A stretch of DNA of 64,000 nt. Origin: Patiria miniata. Lineage: Eukaryota > Echinodermata > Asteroidea > Valvatida > Asterinidae. The position numbers were made by a program, and so were the translations under genes. The stretch is from the NCBI RefSeq assembly GCF_015706575.1, contig NW_024037065.1, positions 744,001 to 808,000 on the forward strand, in the 5' to 3' direction. Each line of letters opens with the position of its first letter. Position 1 is the stretch's first letter. Positions 23,114 through 34,499 of this stretch are shown piece by piece. A model generated the notes under the pieces. That model saw nothing but the letters and a program-made list of their open reading frames with translations, had not been told where the DNA came from and searched no databases.

Positions 23114-24170
23114 TTCGCATTCTAGAGATCAGCATGGTAATCAGACAAGTGAGGGAAGAAGTTTGCTGAAGTGTGTCTCTGCTTGGCAAGATGTTCACAG
23201 GTACTGTAACGGTTTGGCACAATCTATGTCATTGTCTAGTAATGAGCAGTATGAAATTACAGGCATGAATGTTTGGCTAGATGATGAGGTACATGTAGGA
23301 CAACATGCTGCTAGCATTGCATATTGTAGTATTCAGGACAATGGGTCTGTCATTGAGGCTTGTCGGCATGGTACTGTAAAACATGATGGAGCTACTTGTA
23401 ATGCAAGTGTTAGTGATCAGTTGTCTGACAGTGTTGCAGAAGATTGTCCAAATAGTGGTCATCAAGGTACTTCTAGTAATACAGGTGATGTTGTTTATGA
23501 TGTTGAAATAACTAAAGTGACACGGCTGGATGCGTTTAAATTTGTTCCATTGAGATACACCACCAAGGTTGGTCTGTGTAGAAAATATGGAATGATCCAA
23601 GTATGTGATGAAGTTCATGACATGTGTGTGGAATGTGAAAAAATGGAACGACCCCATGATGTAAGGAAAATCAAAGGTGACGGAAACTGTTTCTTCAGAG
23701 CTATATCATATGCCATATCAGAAACAGAAGATAACCATATGTGCCTACGGATGGCAGTTGTGAATCACATGTTGAAGCACAGCAGTAAATTTGATGGCAT
23801 GTTGCGAGAAGGTTTTATTAATGTGCAGGAGTATGTCATTCAGAAGAGGTTGTTTGATTCTGGAGTATGGGCTACAGAAGTGGAAATTATGGCAATGGCA
23901 CATATGCTTGGTGTTGACGTATATACATTTGATGATATAAATAAGTGGTCTATGTTTTCTAAGAATATTGTTGAGGAAAGTGGTATTAATTTGAATGAAG
24001 GCATTTATTTATATCACAGACAAAGAATTCACTATGATGTTGTGCTGTCAGTTGAGGGACATGAAATGAGACAAGCTGTAATTAAAAACAGACATCATAA
24101 AAGTTGTGTGGATGAGAAACCCAATTCTGTATGTCCTTCAAATACTAAGGAAAGAGAACATGTGACGTGA
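23031..24170 (+). CDS. Helentron peptidase end (DSHSR) and OTU protease
   Basis: The frame picks up at YYIFDSHSRDQHGNQ (about 23100), the Asp/His box that completes the peptidase begun in the previous frame. An OTU cysteine protease lies at about 23670-24050. GDGNCFFRAISYAI holds the catalytic Asp and Cys, and RIHYDVVLSV holds the His. All three OTU residues are intact and the domain has its usual length of about 120 residues. OTU domains occur in Helentrons and some Helitrons; their role there is unproven, possibly removing ubiquitin from the transposition proteins. The frame ends at 24170. Confidence 0.85.
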   Translation: MHWNRLCRDIMLVSYVFMKTRLLYYIFDSHSRDQHGNQTSEGRSLLKCVSAWQDVHRYCNGLAQSMSLSSNEQYEITGMNVWLDDEVHVGQHAASIAYCSIQDNGSVIEACRHGTVKHDGATCNASVSDQLSDSVAEDCPNSGHQGTSSNTGDVVYDVEITKVTRLDAFKFVPLRYTTKVGLCRKYGMIQVCDEVHDMCVECEKMERPHDVRKIKGDGNCFFRAISYAISETEDNHMCLRMAVVNHMLKHSSKFDGMLREGFINVQEYVIQKRLFDSGVWATEVEIMAMAHMLGVDVYTFDDINKWSMFSKNIVEESGINLNEGIYLYHRQRIHYDVVLSVEGHEMRQAVIKNRHHKSCVDEKPNSVCPSNTKEREHVT

Positions 24171-24180
24171 AAATATTGAA

Positions 24181-24770
24181 ATTAATACAGCTCATAAAGT
24201 ACTGAAAAAGCAGAGGCGAAAACGAGCAAATATGCGATTGACACGTAAAGTAGCGAGAGAGAAGGCTAAGGACAGGTACAGGGAAAAGAAAAAGCAAAGA
24301 GATACATGTAGTAAGCAGAAGAAGAAAGTGTATGACCAAAAGAAATACAAAGAAGATGCTGACAAGAAGAAGGAAGCATTGAACAAGAAATATCGTGATG
24401 ACAGTGAGTTTAAAGTAAAAAGATTGAAGACGGAAACAGCTAAATATCGTAATAATGTTGTATACAGAGAAAAATTAATTGTTAGTGCGAAGAAAAAATA
24501 GTGTAATAATGTTGTATACAGGGAAAAGTTAATTAATGCTGGTAAAAGAAGATATTGTGAGAATGAAATATACAGAAAAGAAAATAGGAATTATAACAAT
24601 CAAAAGTATCAGGCAGATGTTATATATAGGGAACAGAAAATAAATCTGGCTAAACTGAAATACCATGTCAATACTTCATACAAAATAGGCTTATTGCTAA
24701 GATCAAACAAAAGTATCATACTAACGTAAAATATAGGAGAAATTTAATACAAGCTGGAATAGAAAGATAC
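24181..24770 (+). pseudogene. Helentron lysine-rich tandem repeat region
   Basis: Repeats of about 18-23 residues with a Y...VVYREKLI.A.K pattern run through this part (for example NNVVYREKLI twice, then NEIYRKEN and ADVIYREQ). An in-frame TAG at 24499 interrupts them. Lys/Arg-rich repeats at this place are common in Helitron proteins of invertebrates and fish. They are likely to be helical and nucleic-acid binding. Confidence 0.65.
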
Positions 24771-24797
24771 CACAGAAAAATTGCGTACCGTCAATAC

Positions 24798-26261
24798 ATG
24801 AGACGCTGTATGGATAATGTGACAAAGACATTCAAGCAAGATATTTGTAACGGACCAGAGTATGTGTGTGCCACATGTCACAAGCTTCTGTTCAAGAAAC
24901 AAGTCTTGAAATGCAATACAAGCAAATATAAGCATCAAAGTTGTATTTCTGAACAGTATCTTCATACTTGTAGTGAGGACTGTTAATCAAAGTGTGTTAT
25001 AGCAGCATCAAACAGGTCATGTTTGTTGATATGCTTCACATGTCATAGAAAATTACTCGCTAACAAAATGCCTGCTGAAGCAGGTGTCAATAATTTGATG
25101 TTAATTAATGTTCCTGATGAATTGGCATGTTTAAATGTATTGGAAGAACATCTGATTGCAATACATGTGCCATTTATGAAACTGATTGTATTGCCGAAGG
25201 GTGGACAGCATGGCATGAGGGGTCTAGTTGTGTGTGTTCCATCAAACATAACAGACACTGTGAACATATTACCGAGAGCTGAACATAGTCATGAAATGAT
25301 TCGTGTTAAGTTGAAGAGGAAATTGTCATACAAGGGGTATTACCAGTATCAGTTTGTTAATATGCAGCATATTGATGGTGCATTATACTACCTGAAACAT
25401 AATAACCAGTGGTACAAAGACATTGAAATTAACACTGATTGGGAGAATCCATTGTCTGAAGTTGAGGATATGGAGCAAAATGTGGATGATGTCAGAAAGG
25501 AATTCAGTGATAAGAGCGATGACAGTGATGATGAACAAGCAGGAGATGATGAGGAAACAGACGATGATCGTTTGAGAGGCATGGCATTAGATTCGTGTCT
25601 TCAACCAATTGATATAGGCCAAGAAGTACTGGATCAGTATTTTAGTGATGTGCTGTGTGTGGCCCCTTGTGAAGGCAATAGTCCAATCAGACTTTTGATG
25701 GAACAGGGTAATGAGGCAAAGTGCTTTCCTGCATTGTTTCCAAAAGGCCAACCAACATTTCACGACAAACGTGATGTGACTATAACACTTGGTAGATATT
25801 TCCACAACAAACTAATGAACGTAGATAATAGATTTGCACAAAACACCCAATATATTTTTTATGCTCAGTATTTGTCGGAGATTCAGAAAGTTATGTCCAG
25901 TTTTTCTATTGCATTACGTAAAGGTTCTGATAAAATGCCCAATGGTGAAAAAATAAATGCCAGAGTGATCAGTGACAGCGACAAATTGAGTAATATTTTG
26001 AAATCCGATAGTGGATATAAATTTCTGAAACCTATTCGTGGTACACCTCCATACTGGCAAGCAGCACAGAAGGATGTTTTGGCGATGATAAGACAGCTAG
26101 GAATACCAACATGGTTTTGTTCATTTTCACCAGCAGATATGCGAGGGCCAGAAGTAATCAATACAATTTTACATCAGCAAGGTGACTCTAGAGATTTGAA
26201 AGATTTAGACTGGAATGAGAAGTGTACTGTGTTGAGAACTAATCCTGTCACTGCTGCCTGA
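24798..26261 (+). pseudogene. Helentron zinc ribbon, DUF6570-like and Helitron_like_N
   Basis: YVCATCHKLLFKK and CFTCHRKLLANKMP give a CxxC...CxxC zinc-binding region, interrupted by one in-frame TAA at 24984. The DUF6570-like part follows (ELACLNVLEEHLIAIHVPF, LPKGGQHGMRGLVVCVP). An acidic spacer (about 25450-25570) leads into Helitron_like_N (NEAKCFPALFPKGQPTFHDK, then SPADMRGPEVI). The stop at 26259-26261 is TGA where the family has CGA (Arg), a CpG-to-TpG type change. Confidence 0.85.
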
Positions 26262-27343
26262 ATGTTTGACCACCGATTCCATACATTTTTGAGAGATGTA
26301 ATTTTGTCTGAAGCACAACCAATTGGCAAAGTCAAGGACTATTTTTACAGAGTGGAGTTCCAATAGAGAGGGTCGCCACATACGTATTGTATGTTATGGA
26401 TTGAAAATGCTCCATTAATGGGAAGAGAAAAAGATGAGGATGTTGTACAGTTTATTGACAAACACATTAGTTGTAAATTACCATCAAAGGAACAAGACGA
26501 AGAACTTAATAAAATCATTAGTGAGGTTCAGCAACACAGCAAGAAGCATTCAAAGTCTTGCAAGAAGAAGGGTATGAGTGCAGGTTTAATTTCCCCAGAC
26601 CACCATCTGAGCAAACATTCATTACCCACCCTGATGGACCAGTGCCTAGCAAGGAGAGTAGTGAAGATGAAATGAATGAATGTTATGAGGCGGAGGACTT
26701 ACTAAAATCTGTGTGGACTGCAATACGAAATAATGAGAATGAACAGATGACAACCAATGAATTGTTTTCAAGTATTAACATAACACAAAAAGACTGAGAG
26801 AAAGCTAATGATGTGTTAAGTAATAAGTGCAGTATTGTGCATAAGAGAGAGCCGCAAGATGTATGGATCAATCTGTATAATCCAGATTTAATTAGATGTT
26901 TGAATGCTAACATGGATATTCAATATATATGTGATGCATATGCGTGTGTTAGTTACGTGGTATCTTACATGTCGAAAGCTAAACGTGAAATGGGTGTATT
27001 GTTGTCGCACGCTCAAGTTGAAGTACGAAAAGGAAATATGGATGCTAGAGAGAGCGTGAAAGAAATTGGTTCTGTTTATTTGCATAATCGTGAGGTGTCA
27101 GCACAAGAAGCAGTGTATCGTGTGTGTACTTTGAGATTGAAAGAAGGCTCAAGGAAAGTACAGTTTATACCGGTTGGGGAAGATCGAATTAGAATGAGTT
27201 TGCCACTCAGTGTCATTAAAAGAAAATCTGAAGAAGATGATGATAGCATTTGGATGACAAGTAGAATTGATCGATATTTAGCAAGACCAAAAAACAACAA
27301 ATTTAAAAGAATGTGCTTGGCTACATTTTGCTCTATAGGGTGA
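26262..27343 (+). pseudogene. Helentron HUH Rep nuclease domain, inactivated
   Basis: [14 protein letters not shown] and KDYFYRVEF lead to a TAG at 26364 and then RGSPHTYCMLWIENAP. The family motif here is H-x-H (HUH); the second His codon is TAT at 26385, so the metal site is broken. A frame change near 26560 follows (KSC, then ECRFNFPRPPSE). From 26813 the frame has [15 protein letters not shown] with the conserved tyrosines used as nucleophiles for nicking. The domain would nick and join single-stranded DNA in rolling-circle transposition, but this copy cannot be active as written. Confidence 0.85.
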
Positions 27344-27972
27344 TATATAACAACATGGCGGAAAAAAGTCACACACAGGTATACAAATTGCAGAACAATT
27401 TAGGACATATACAGAAACGAACTTGTAGTGATCGAGCAGTGATTAGATTTCCTAGATTTTCACTGACAAAACATCCAGAAAAGTACTATCAGAGTAATTT
27501 GCAGTTATACCTCCCTTATCGCATTGACATTCAGTTGAAACCCAAGCAATTTGATACATCTGAGGAATTTTATAAAAATGGTTCTGTGAAACTTAATGGT
27601 ACGCTGCAATTTGTAAGGAAGATTGTGGAAAGTAATCGATCATTGTATGAAGCAAATGCTGAGTCTGTAGATGAAGCTCAGGAATTGTTAGAACAATTTG
27701 GTCCACAGGAAGATGCTTGGGCAATGATAGCTCCAGAAACAGAAAAGGATAGACTTGAATGTCAAAAACAGCATCAGCCACAAGATGAGGATAGTGAAAA
27801 TGAATTTGATATTCCTGATTTGAAATCAAAGAAAGATGACAATATGAAATATACCATTGAACCTCACGCACTGAAAGTGTCTAAACAAGAAGCAATGAAT
27901 TTGTTGAGATGTTTGAATTATAAACAAAAACAAGTGTTCTACAAAGTGAGACAATGGTGCTTGGACAAATAA
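27313..27972 (+). CDS. Helentron linker between Rep and helicase
   Basis: The frame follows the Rep part after a shift near 27330. It has [29 protein letters not shown] and [16 protein letters not shown], all typical of the Rep-helicase junction in Helitrons. The last motif leads directly into the helicase Q-motif region, but the frame changes at about 27965. Confidence 0.8.
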   Translation: MLGYILLYRVIYNNMAEKSHTQVYKLQNNLGHIQKRTCSDRAVIRFPRFSLTKHPEKYYQSNLQLYLPYRIDIQLKPKQFDTSEEFYKNGSVKLNGTLQFVRKIVESNRSLYEANAESVDEAQELLEQFGPQEDAWAMIAPETEKDRLECQKQHQPQDEDSENEFDIPDLKSKKDDNMKYTIEPHALKVSKQEAMNLLRCLNYKQKQVFYKVRQWCLDK

Positions 27973-29321
27973 ATGGTAAAAATCCTGAACCATTTTATGT
28001 GTTTGTTACTGGTGGTGCTGGTACTGGGAAAAGTCACTTAATTAAGTGTATTTACTATGAAGCAGCAAGGCTTTTTGAAGGAATGTTGGAGAATCCAGAC
28101 GACTTATCAGTTCTGCTCACAGCACCCACTGGCGTTGCAGCATTCAATATCCATGGAGCAACTATTCACAGTGCTTTGTCAATTGGAACAGGGTTACATT
28201 GCCATATCAACCTTTGACTTAGGGTAAAATTAGTACACTTCGACACAAATTAAGGCAATTACAGATATTAATTATTGATGAGATTTCAATGGTAGATCAC
28301 AAAATGTTGCAGTATATTCATGGTCGTCTTCGTCAGATCAAACAATCAAGAAATCATAACGCTTTTGGAAATGCAAGCATACTAGCAGTTGATGATTTCT
28401 ATCAGTTACCGCCAGTGAAAGGGAAGTCGTTATATCGTAGTGATGTTACAGGTGATTTGTGGTGTGATAACTTTGTGAAAGTTGAACTAACTGAGATAAT
28501 GAGGCAGAAGGAAGACAAAAAATTTGCACAGCTCTTGAATCGATTACTTGTAAGAAAGAAAACAGAGACTTTGCTCAGTGATGACATTGAATTGTTACAA
28601 TCACGTGAAACTGCTGAAGATTGGACAGATGCTGTACACATTTATCCTTGTAATAAACAGGTTGATGAGTATAACAAAAAGACTCTTTTTTCAAAGTGTT
28701 CAAATTGTGTGTGTATTAATGCCAAAGATTTTCAGAAGGATACCAAGAGTGGAAAAATGACAGCAGTGAAAAAATCATTCAAGAAAGGTTCTAAAACCAA
28801 TTTGCCAGAGTCATTATGGGTTGGAGTTGGTGCCAGAGTTATGCTGATCAGGAATATTGACGTGGCTGATGGGCTTGTGAATGGAGTGTTAGGATCTGTG
28901 TGTGAAATTGTTACAATTGCTAATGAAGATTCCCTGAAATATATTACAGTTAAGTTTGACAATGAGAATGTTGGATCTAATTTGAAAAGACGGACGCTGT
29001 ACTTCCAATAGCAACGACGTTGTCAGTATTGAGATGATTGAAGAAAATGTCAATAAACAGTGTGTCCGACATCAGTTTCCTCTGAAGTTAGCTTGGGCAT
29101 GTACTGCGCACAAAGTTCAAGGGATGACTTTGAAAACAGCTGTTGTAAGTCTTCAACATACATTTTCAGCAGGACAAGCATATGTAAGCTTAAGAAAAGT
29201 AGTATCATTGAATGACCTTGTGATAGAAGGGTTGAATGAAAAGTATATTTACTGCAATGAAGCTGTGGCTGAGGCTATGAGTAAAATGGTGTCATGTATT
29301 GAACATGATGACCTATGGTGA
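27954..29321 (+). pseudogene. Helentron Pif1-type helicase
   Basis: SF1B helicase motifs appear in order: FVTGGAGTGKSHLIK (Walker A, about 28008-28050), LLTAPTGVAAFNIHGATIHS, ILIIDEISMVDHKML (Walker B), DDFYQLPPV (family GDFYQLPPV), LTEIMRQ, VGVGARVMLIRNIDVADGLV, AWACTAHKVQGMTL and AYVSLRKVVSL. Frame changes near 28220 and 29015 break it. It would unwind DNA 5' to 3' during strand displacement. All ATP-binding residues are still encoded. Confidence 0.9.
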
Positions 29322-29332
29322 GCATATAGAGA

Positions 29333-30030
29333 ATGATAAAAGAAGCAGTGGCACTTGTGATGACTATGAAAAAAGCAGAATCTATGGGATGTCATACAAC
29401 TTTATGTAATACAACAATAGGATTGCATAATATTGAAGGACTTCATGCACATTGTATGGATTTGAAAAATAATAATGTAATACTGTCGTGTGATTTCATT
29501 TGCCTCACTGAACCATGGACTAATGAACACTTTAATTTGGATATGGATATGAGTGATTACCGATGGTATCATCAGCCAAGGTGCATGTCGTACTATAACA
29601 CAAGTAATCTTAGTCATATGTTGAAAGATCAGTGTCATGGTGGCGTTGCTGTGCGTGGTAAAAAAGATAAAGTGTTCAGTAGACTAAACTTGCCACAATC
29701 TTGAGTATATTGCATTTCAGGTAATATCAAATGAGTCAATAGCTGTTGTAGTAATTTATCGACCTGAAACATATCCAATTAATGACTTTCTACATATTTT
29801 GAAAATGTTGTTGAATGAGTTATATAAGATTTTAATCAAAATGTTATGAAACAATCATCATCTGTTCAAAAACTAATGCATGACCATGGTTACACACAGT
29901 GTGTAAGTGATGCCACTACAGAAAAGGAACTTTGTTAGATCATGTTTATGCAAGAAACATACAATGTGTTGAAACATACGTTAGTCCAACATATTATAGC
30001 TATCATGAAAGTGTTGTAATTAAGTTTTAA
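29333..30030 (+). pseudogene. Helentron C-terminal EEP endonuclease
   Basis: NIEGLHAHCMDLK and DFICLTEPW match the N-terminal part of the exonuclease-endonuclease-phosphatase fold; the Glu of LTEPW is the metal ligand. After stops at 29702 and in 29705-29860 come VVVIYRPETYPIND, DFNQN, GYTQCVSDATTEKG, LLDHVYAR and finally SYHESVVIKF (29998-30027). The family motif at the end is SDH; here the Asp is Tyr. A CR1/AP-like endonuclease at this position separates Helentrons from canonical Helitrons. Confidence 0.8.
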
Positions 30031-30279
30031 TCCTCTCCACATTTTGAGCAGTAATAACTAACCCCAGTTTTGAAACCTGCACGCTACATGTACCGGTATA
30101 CTGGTACATGTATATTTTGTGTTAAATCTGTGAAAATTTGTTTGACATTTTCATGTACATATTGAAGGTAGTGGTTGTCATCACACAGAAATTGGTGTGT
30201 TGACTATTTCCATTATGATTATATTTTCAGCAAAGAAGAAATTTTAAGCTAACATGAATAATCACAAAGGAATGATTTG

Positions 30280-30620
30280 GCATAGTACACGTGTGAATCA
30301 CGAAAATGACCAATGGTTATGGAGATGAACTCAAAGTTTTGGTGTCGGCGCTCTTCAGTAGGATTGATTAAGCATAGTTTATGCATCAGGACACTGAACA
30401 ATCTGGCAATGTACATGACAGAGTTTTGGTGTCGGTGCTCTTCAGTAGGAATGATTTAGCATAGTTTATGCATCAGGACAATGAACAATATGGCAATGTG
30501 CATGAAACAGTTTCATTGTTGGGGATCTTCAGTAGGAATGATTTAGCATATACATGTAATATGGGTACGTGTGAATGACGAAAATGAACAATGTGGTGAT
30601 AATGATGAAAGAGTTTCGGT
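30280..30620 (+). repeat. ~86-bp minisatellite behind the Helentron
   Basis: GTTTTGGTGTCGG.GCTCTTCAGTAGGA.TGATT is repeated from 30337, 30422 and, more diverged, 30508 and 30600. Decayed copies may extend to 30760 (TTCAGTAGGGCAG, TTCAGTATGG). Minisatellites near a Helentron 3' end are common, so this may lie inside the element. Confidence 0.75.
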
Positions 30621-30952
30621 GTTGGCGATTTTGAAAAATTTGGAATGTTGAATAGGGTGAAGCATTTTAAAATTTTCAGTAGGGCAGAACAGAATAGAAT
30701 CTTCAGTATGGTAAAACAATATTCAATCTTTAGTGCGATGAATATCTTCAACAGAGTAAAACATTGAGGAATTTTCAGTGGGAAGAAAAAAGTTTGCACT
30801 GTTTAGCACAATAAAACATGTAGCCAGAAATGCATGTACATTGTATTTAGTGGGGTAAAATTTAATACTGTATGATATTTATGAAGGAAAAAAAAGTGGT
30901 CCAAATGCCAGAAATGTGTCTATACACTGCTAGGAATGCAAGATGTTTGGTA

Positions 30953-31440
30953 CTCCCAACTAGGTGCGGCTCACCATTGGTCATCCAGTTCATCAAGGGA
31001 TGACCACCATCAGTCATCAGAGCTGTGGAGTGCAGTTGCTACACTCCCAACTGAGTGTAGCTCACCATTGGTCATCCAGTTCATCAAGGAATGACCACCA
31101 TCAGTCATCAGAACTATGGAGTGCAGTTGCTACACTCCCAACTGAGTGTAGATCACCATTGGTCATCCAGTACATCAAGGCATGACCACGAGCAGTCATG
31201 AGAACAATGGAGTGCAGTTGCTACACTCCCAACTGAGTGTAGCTCACCATTGGTCATCCAGTTCATCAAGGAATGACCACCAACAGTCGTCAGAACTATA
31301 GAGTGCAGTTGCTACACTCCCAACTGAGTGTGGCTCATCATTGGTCATCCAGTTCATCAAGGGATGACCACTATCATTTATCAGAACTTTGAAAGTCAGT
31401 TGCTACACTCCCATCTGAATGTGGCTCATCATCGGGAATA
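30953..31440 (+). repeat. 91-bp minisatellite
   Basis: CTCCCAACTGAGTGTAGCTC...CATTGGTCATCCAG recurs at about 30956, 31043, 31135, 31226, 31317 and 31409. That gives five full units of 91-92 bp and a part unit. Units 2-5 are most alike. Confidence 0.9.
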
Positions 31441-31499
31441 TAGGAATGGCCACCATTACTGAGAATTACATGTATGGAGTACCTAGAAACTACTGGTAT

Positions 31500-32634
31500 G
31501 GAGTACTGTAGAAACATTAGCTGTGTTATATTTTTCTGTTACATGTAATGATTATCGTTACTTAAGCACAGCAGTACGGGTATTCGTCTCCAAATAAACT
31601 TTAATTATCAATGCTGATTGTTCAATCAATGGCAATTAGCTGTATGGTCCATATTGCACTTGATCCCGGATTTATGTCTTTCCATTTTTGTAATGACCTT
31701 CATTTAGATGATATACATGTATGAAGAAAACATTTTTCCCAATTTTCAATTTGAGACATACATGTACATGAACATGTTACTTCCCCAACTCAATTTGCTG
31801 TCACTTTAAATCTTGGATGGTGAAAACTCAATTGCGCATTTTCTATGATATAAATAAGGTATTTAGTCAGAATTCTTTTCATCAAAGTTGTCTGAAGGTA
31901 CATGTAACGTGACCTGATTTTACAAAATTTTGTATTAAACATACATCTGAAATGGCAATGTATACATTGTATATGTACGGTACATGTATGAAAATGCAAT
32001 TTATAATCAGTAAGCCTAAAAATAAAAATTCATTCAATTCCCTATTACGTGTATTGCTTTAATACTCTACCATGTCTACAGGATGTACATTGTACTTCTG
32101 CCACCAATATTATCAGACATAATGAAATGTTTTTTTTCTAAAGGTGTAACAGAAAGTATAATGTTCTGACTGCTACATGTAGCTGTTGCAAATATCTTTT
32201 GTCGCAAATTATGTGGACACTGTTTTGGGTAGGCTGCAAAGGAATTTCTTTTTATCGACCAAGCCATTATGTACATGTACATTGTATGTAATATCCATTT
32301 CTGTCCTGTTCACATTGAGATTAAGATGATTTGTTTGCTTCTAGGTAAGTTTATCAGCGTCACAACTTCCAATTGAATTCATTTGATGCAGTACATTTAT
32401 GATTGTATCGAGGGGTAAGGGGGCGGAGGTAGTGTGGTGATAGTGTTGATGTAATACATGTGTACATGTACATGTATGTACAAACGTGTAGGGACATTTA
32501 TTGACTTTTATGTTGGCTTTTAATAAAACTGACCGTGCCCCTTGGCACATCATCCTGAATCCTAATTACCTTCCATCATGCCCATCCCACACCCTACATG
32601 TACCTTCAACCTCCCTTCTTACCTTTACCTACAA
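31500..32634. other. AT-rich region without a gene
   Basis: TACATGTA/ACATGTAC words are frequent (31717, 31755, 31895, 32270, 32460-32475). No coding segment with splice sites or family resemblance was found on either strand. Confidence 0.5.
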
Positions 32635-32642
32635 GCCATGGC

Positions 32643-32822
32643 CACTGGCGTAGCCAAGGGGGGGGGGGGGGGGGGGGGGGCTCAAACCTTGTCGCCCCTC
32701 AGTCGCCCCTCACTGAGATTTTGAGTTTCTAAAAAAATTTCATTGATCTACATGACGCCCCCCCATGAAATGTTCCAGCGCCAACCCCCCCCCCCCCGAA
32801 CAAATTCCTTGCTACGCCACTG
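32643..32822. mobile_element. hAT-type MITE, 180 bp
   Basis: The ends CACTGGCGTAGC and GCTACGCCACTG... (reverse CACTGGCGTAGC) are inverted repeats. They are flanked by a perfect 8-bp direct repeat GCCATGGC at 32635-32642 and 32823-32830. The interior is mostly a long G-run and a C-run. CACTGGCGTAGC-type ends with 8-bp duplications are typical of hAT MITEs. Confidence 0.9.
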
Positions 32823-33129
32823 GCCATGGCGCCTTCATAATTTCAGTTAAATTACAAATGTTTATACCGTATCTTAAACACATTGGTTCCATTAGTTATG
32901 GTAGTCCTACTGGTACATGTATATTGTGTTCAATAAGCTAGCCTCACAGGACAGAATAATATCACCTGGGATGAAATGAAAAGTTTACGTAAATGTACAT
33001 TTATTAGACATATTAGCCTCATTATTTACAAATTATATTCAACTGTGTTAAACTGTGTTCACTATTTATCAAAATCCAATAGAATTTCAACATTCCTCTG
33101 AATTGAACTGTAAAGTAAATAAAAAAAAA

Positions 33130-33346
33130 TATCTTCAAGCAAACTTAAATCCTGGATTCTAATTGGTCCATAGCAACAAGCATAACAATGTCACATTGCC
33201 ACAATCCATACGGCACTCTGAATATTGAGCCGCTTAGATACGCACACCTTTCCGTATACACCATGCATGAGTAATTGTCTCTTAAAAAAGCTTCGGTAGG
33301 GCGTGTGTGTTCCATTTTTACTGTGCTCCAAGTTTGCTTGAAGATA
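33130..33346. mobile_element. MITE with TATCTTCAAGCAAACTT ends, copy 1
   Basis: Perfect 17-bp inverted repeats TATCTTCAAGCAAACTT / AAGTTTGCTTGAAGATA bound 217 bp. The family recurs at 46925-47088 with the same ends and a related interior (TGATTGGTC...). The target duplication is unclear because the flanks are A/T-rich. Confidence 0.85.
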
Positions 33347-34320
33347 AAGGAATTTTTTTATATATATTTATACTTGAAATTTGGAAACTTCGTATCAATT
33401 CAATTACTACTCGATTTCAAATATAAATATAAATTCCTAGAAATCATGAATGCTGATGTATTTCAAATCATTTACATACATTTATACCTTTTGAAAAATG
33501 TCTATGCAAACAACTTTATTTAGATGAACCATTTGTGACTCGTTTATTATATTGCCTGACTCAAAAGTTTTGTAAAAGTACATTATGATATGATGCAAAA
33601 GAAATATCGATAAACATTTGAATCATGTATTTACAATGTACTGTTTACTTGGTTACAAGATTATGTTCTTCATGTTACTCCAAGTTGGAAAAGTAATTAA
33701 TAAAAATGCATCAGTACGCATATTTATAAGTTTCTTTGCCCATAGTGTGACAAGTTTATGTACATGTGCGCTTTTCCAAAGGCATTACATGTACATGTAT
33801 GCAATTATTGTGTACTATTAAATCAGCAAAAGAAAACCCAGGCTATCTGCATGAAGTTAACGCTTTTGTATAGATTTGTCAACGTTTTTTTTTTAAAACC
33901 AAAACAGTTCATCATGTCGCGCGTACGTTTTCGTTCTGTAGATTAAACCATGTTTAAACTGAAAATAAATAGGCCCTTACTTCATTAAAATATTCTTAAA
34001 TCCTTGGTTATACAGAAACATTGATGGGAAATCTTGAAAGGAAGTTTTGTCAAGTTTACTTTGCTCCGTGAACCATATATGAAGAAAGAATATACATGAT
34101 GTATAACGTCAAATCATTGGGCAAGGAACCAAAACAGTCGCAATGAGTTCCGAACTTTCCGAGTTTCACCAAGGCACCAGCAGAGGGCAGCATATCACTC
34201 GCTCGGGCCGGGCACGCGACAAGTGTAAAAAGAATTAAACTTTATGTTGCTCAGCGGAAAATATTCCACACTTTGGCATATATAAATTGGGATGGCCTCT
34301 TTTAGACTATGAAAATTCCC
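33347..34320. other. AT-rich region without a gene
   Basis: Short open frames only, rich in Phe, Tyr and Ile from AT-rich DNA. CAGCAGAGGGC near 34178 resembles dispersed repeat debris. Confidence 0.45.
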
Positions 34321-34323
34321 AAT

Positions 34324-34495
34324 TTTCAGGACACCTCCAAAATTAATATAGAGCCGTGATTGGGTAGGTTGCAAGTCGTATTGAAATGTATAGTTGATCA
34401 ATATGAAGATAAGCAATGAAAAGTTTCAGGACACCTCCAAAATTAATACAGACCCATGATAGGGTAGTTTTAAAGTCGTAAAGTTGATCAGTTGA
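34324..34495 (+). repeat. ~100-bp tandem duplication
   Basis: TTCAGGACACCTCCAAAATTAATA...CATGAT.GGGTAG occurs at 34324 and again at 34425, followed in each by a GTCGTA..TTGATCA segment. Confidence 0.8.
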
Positions 34496-34499
34496 AATT

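Larger units (their letters stand above)
19510..30030 (+). mobile_element. Helentron (Helitron2-type) rolling-circle transposon, decayed
   Basis: One strand carries, in order: PHD finger 1, a degenerate module, PHD finger 2, a GKQC/DSHSR peptidase, an OTU protease, basic repeats, zinc-ribbon and DUF6570-like parts, Helitron_like_N, HUH Rep, a Pif1-like helicase and an EEP endonuclease. A Rep-helicase fused to a C-terminal endonuclease, with an OTU domain, is the hallmark of Helentrons rather than canonical Helitrons. About ten stops or frame changes break the protein. No terminal hairpins or host TT target site could be fixed by eye, so coordinates mark the coding extent only. Confidence 0.9.
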
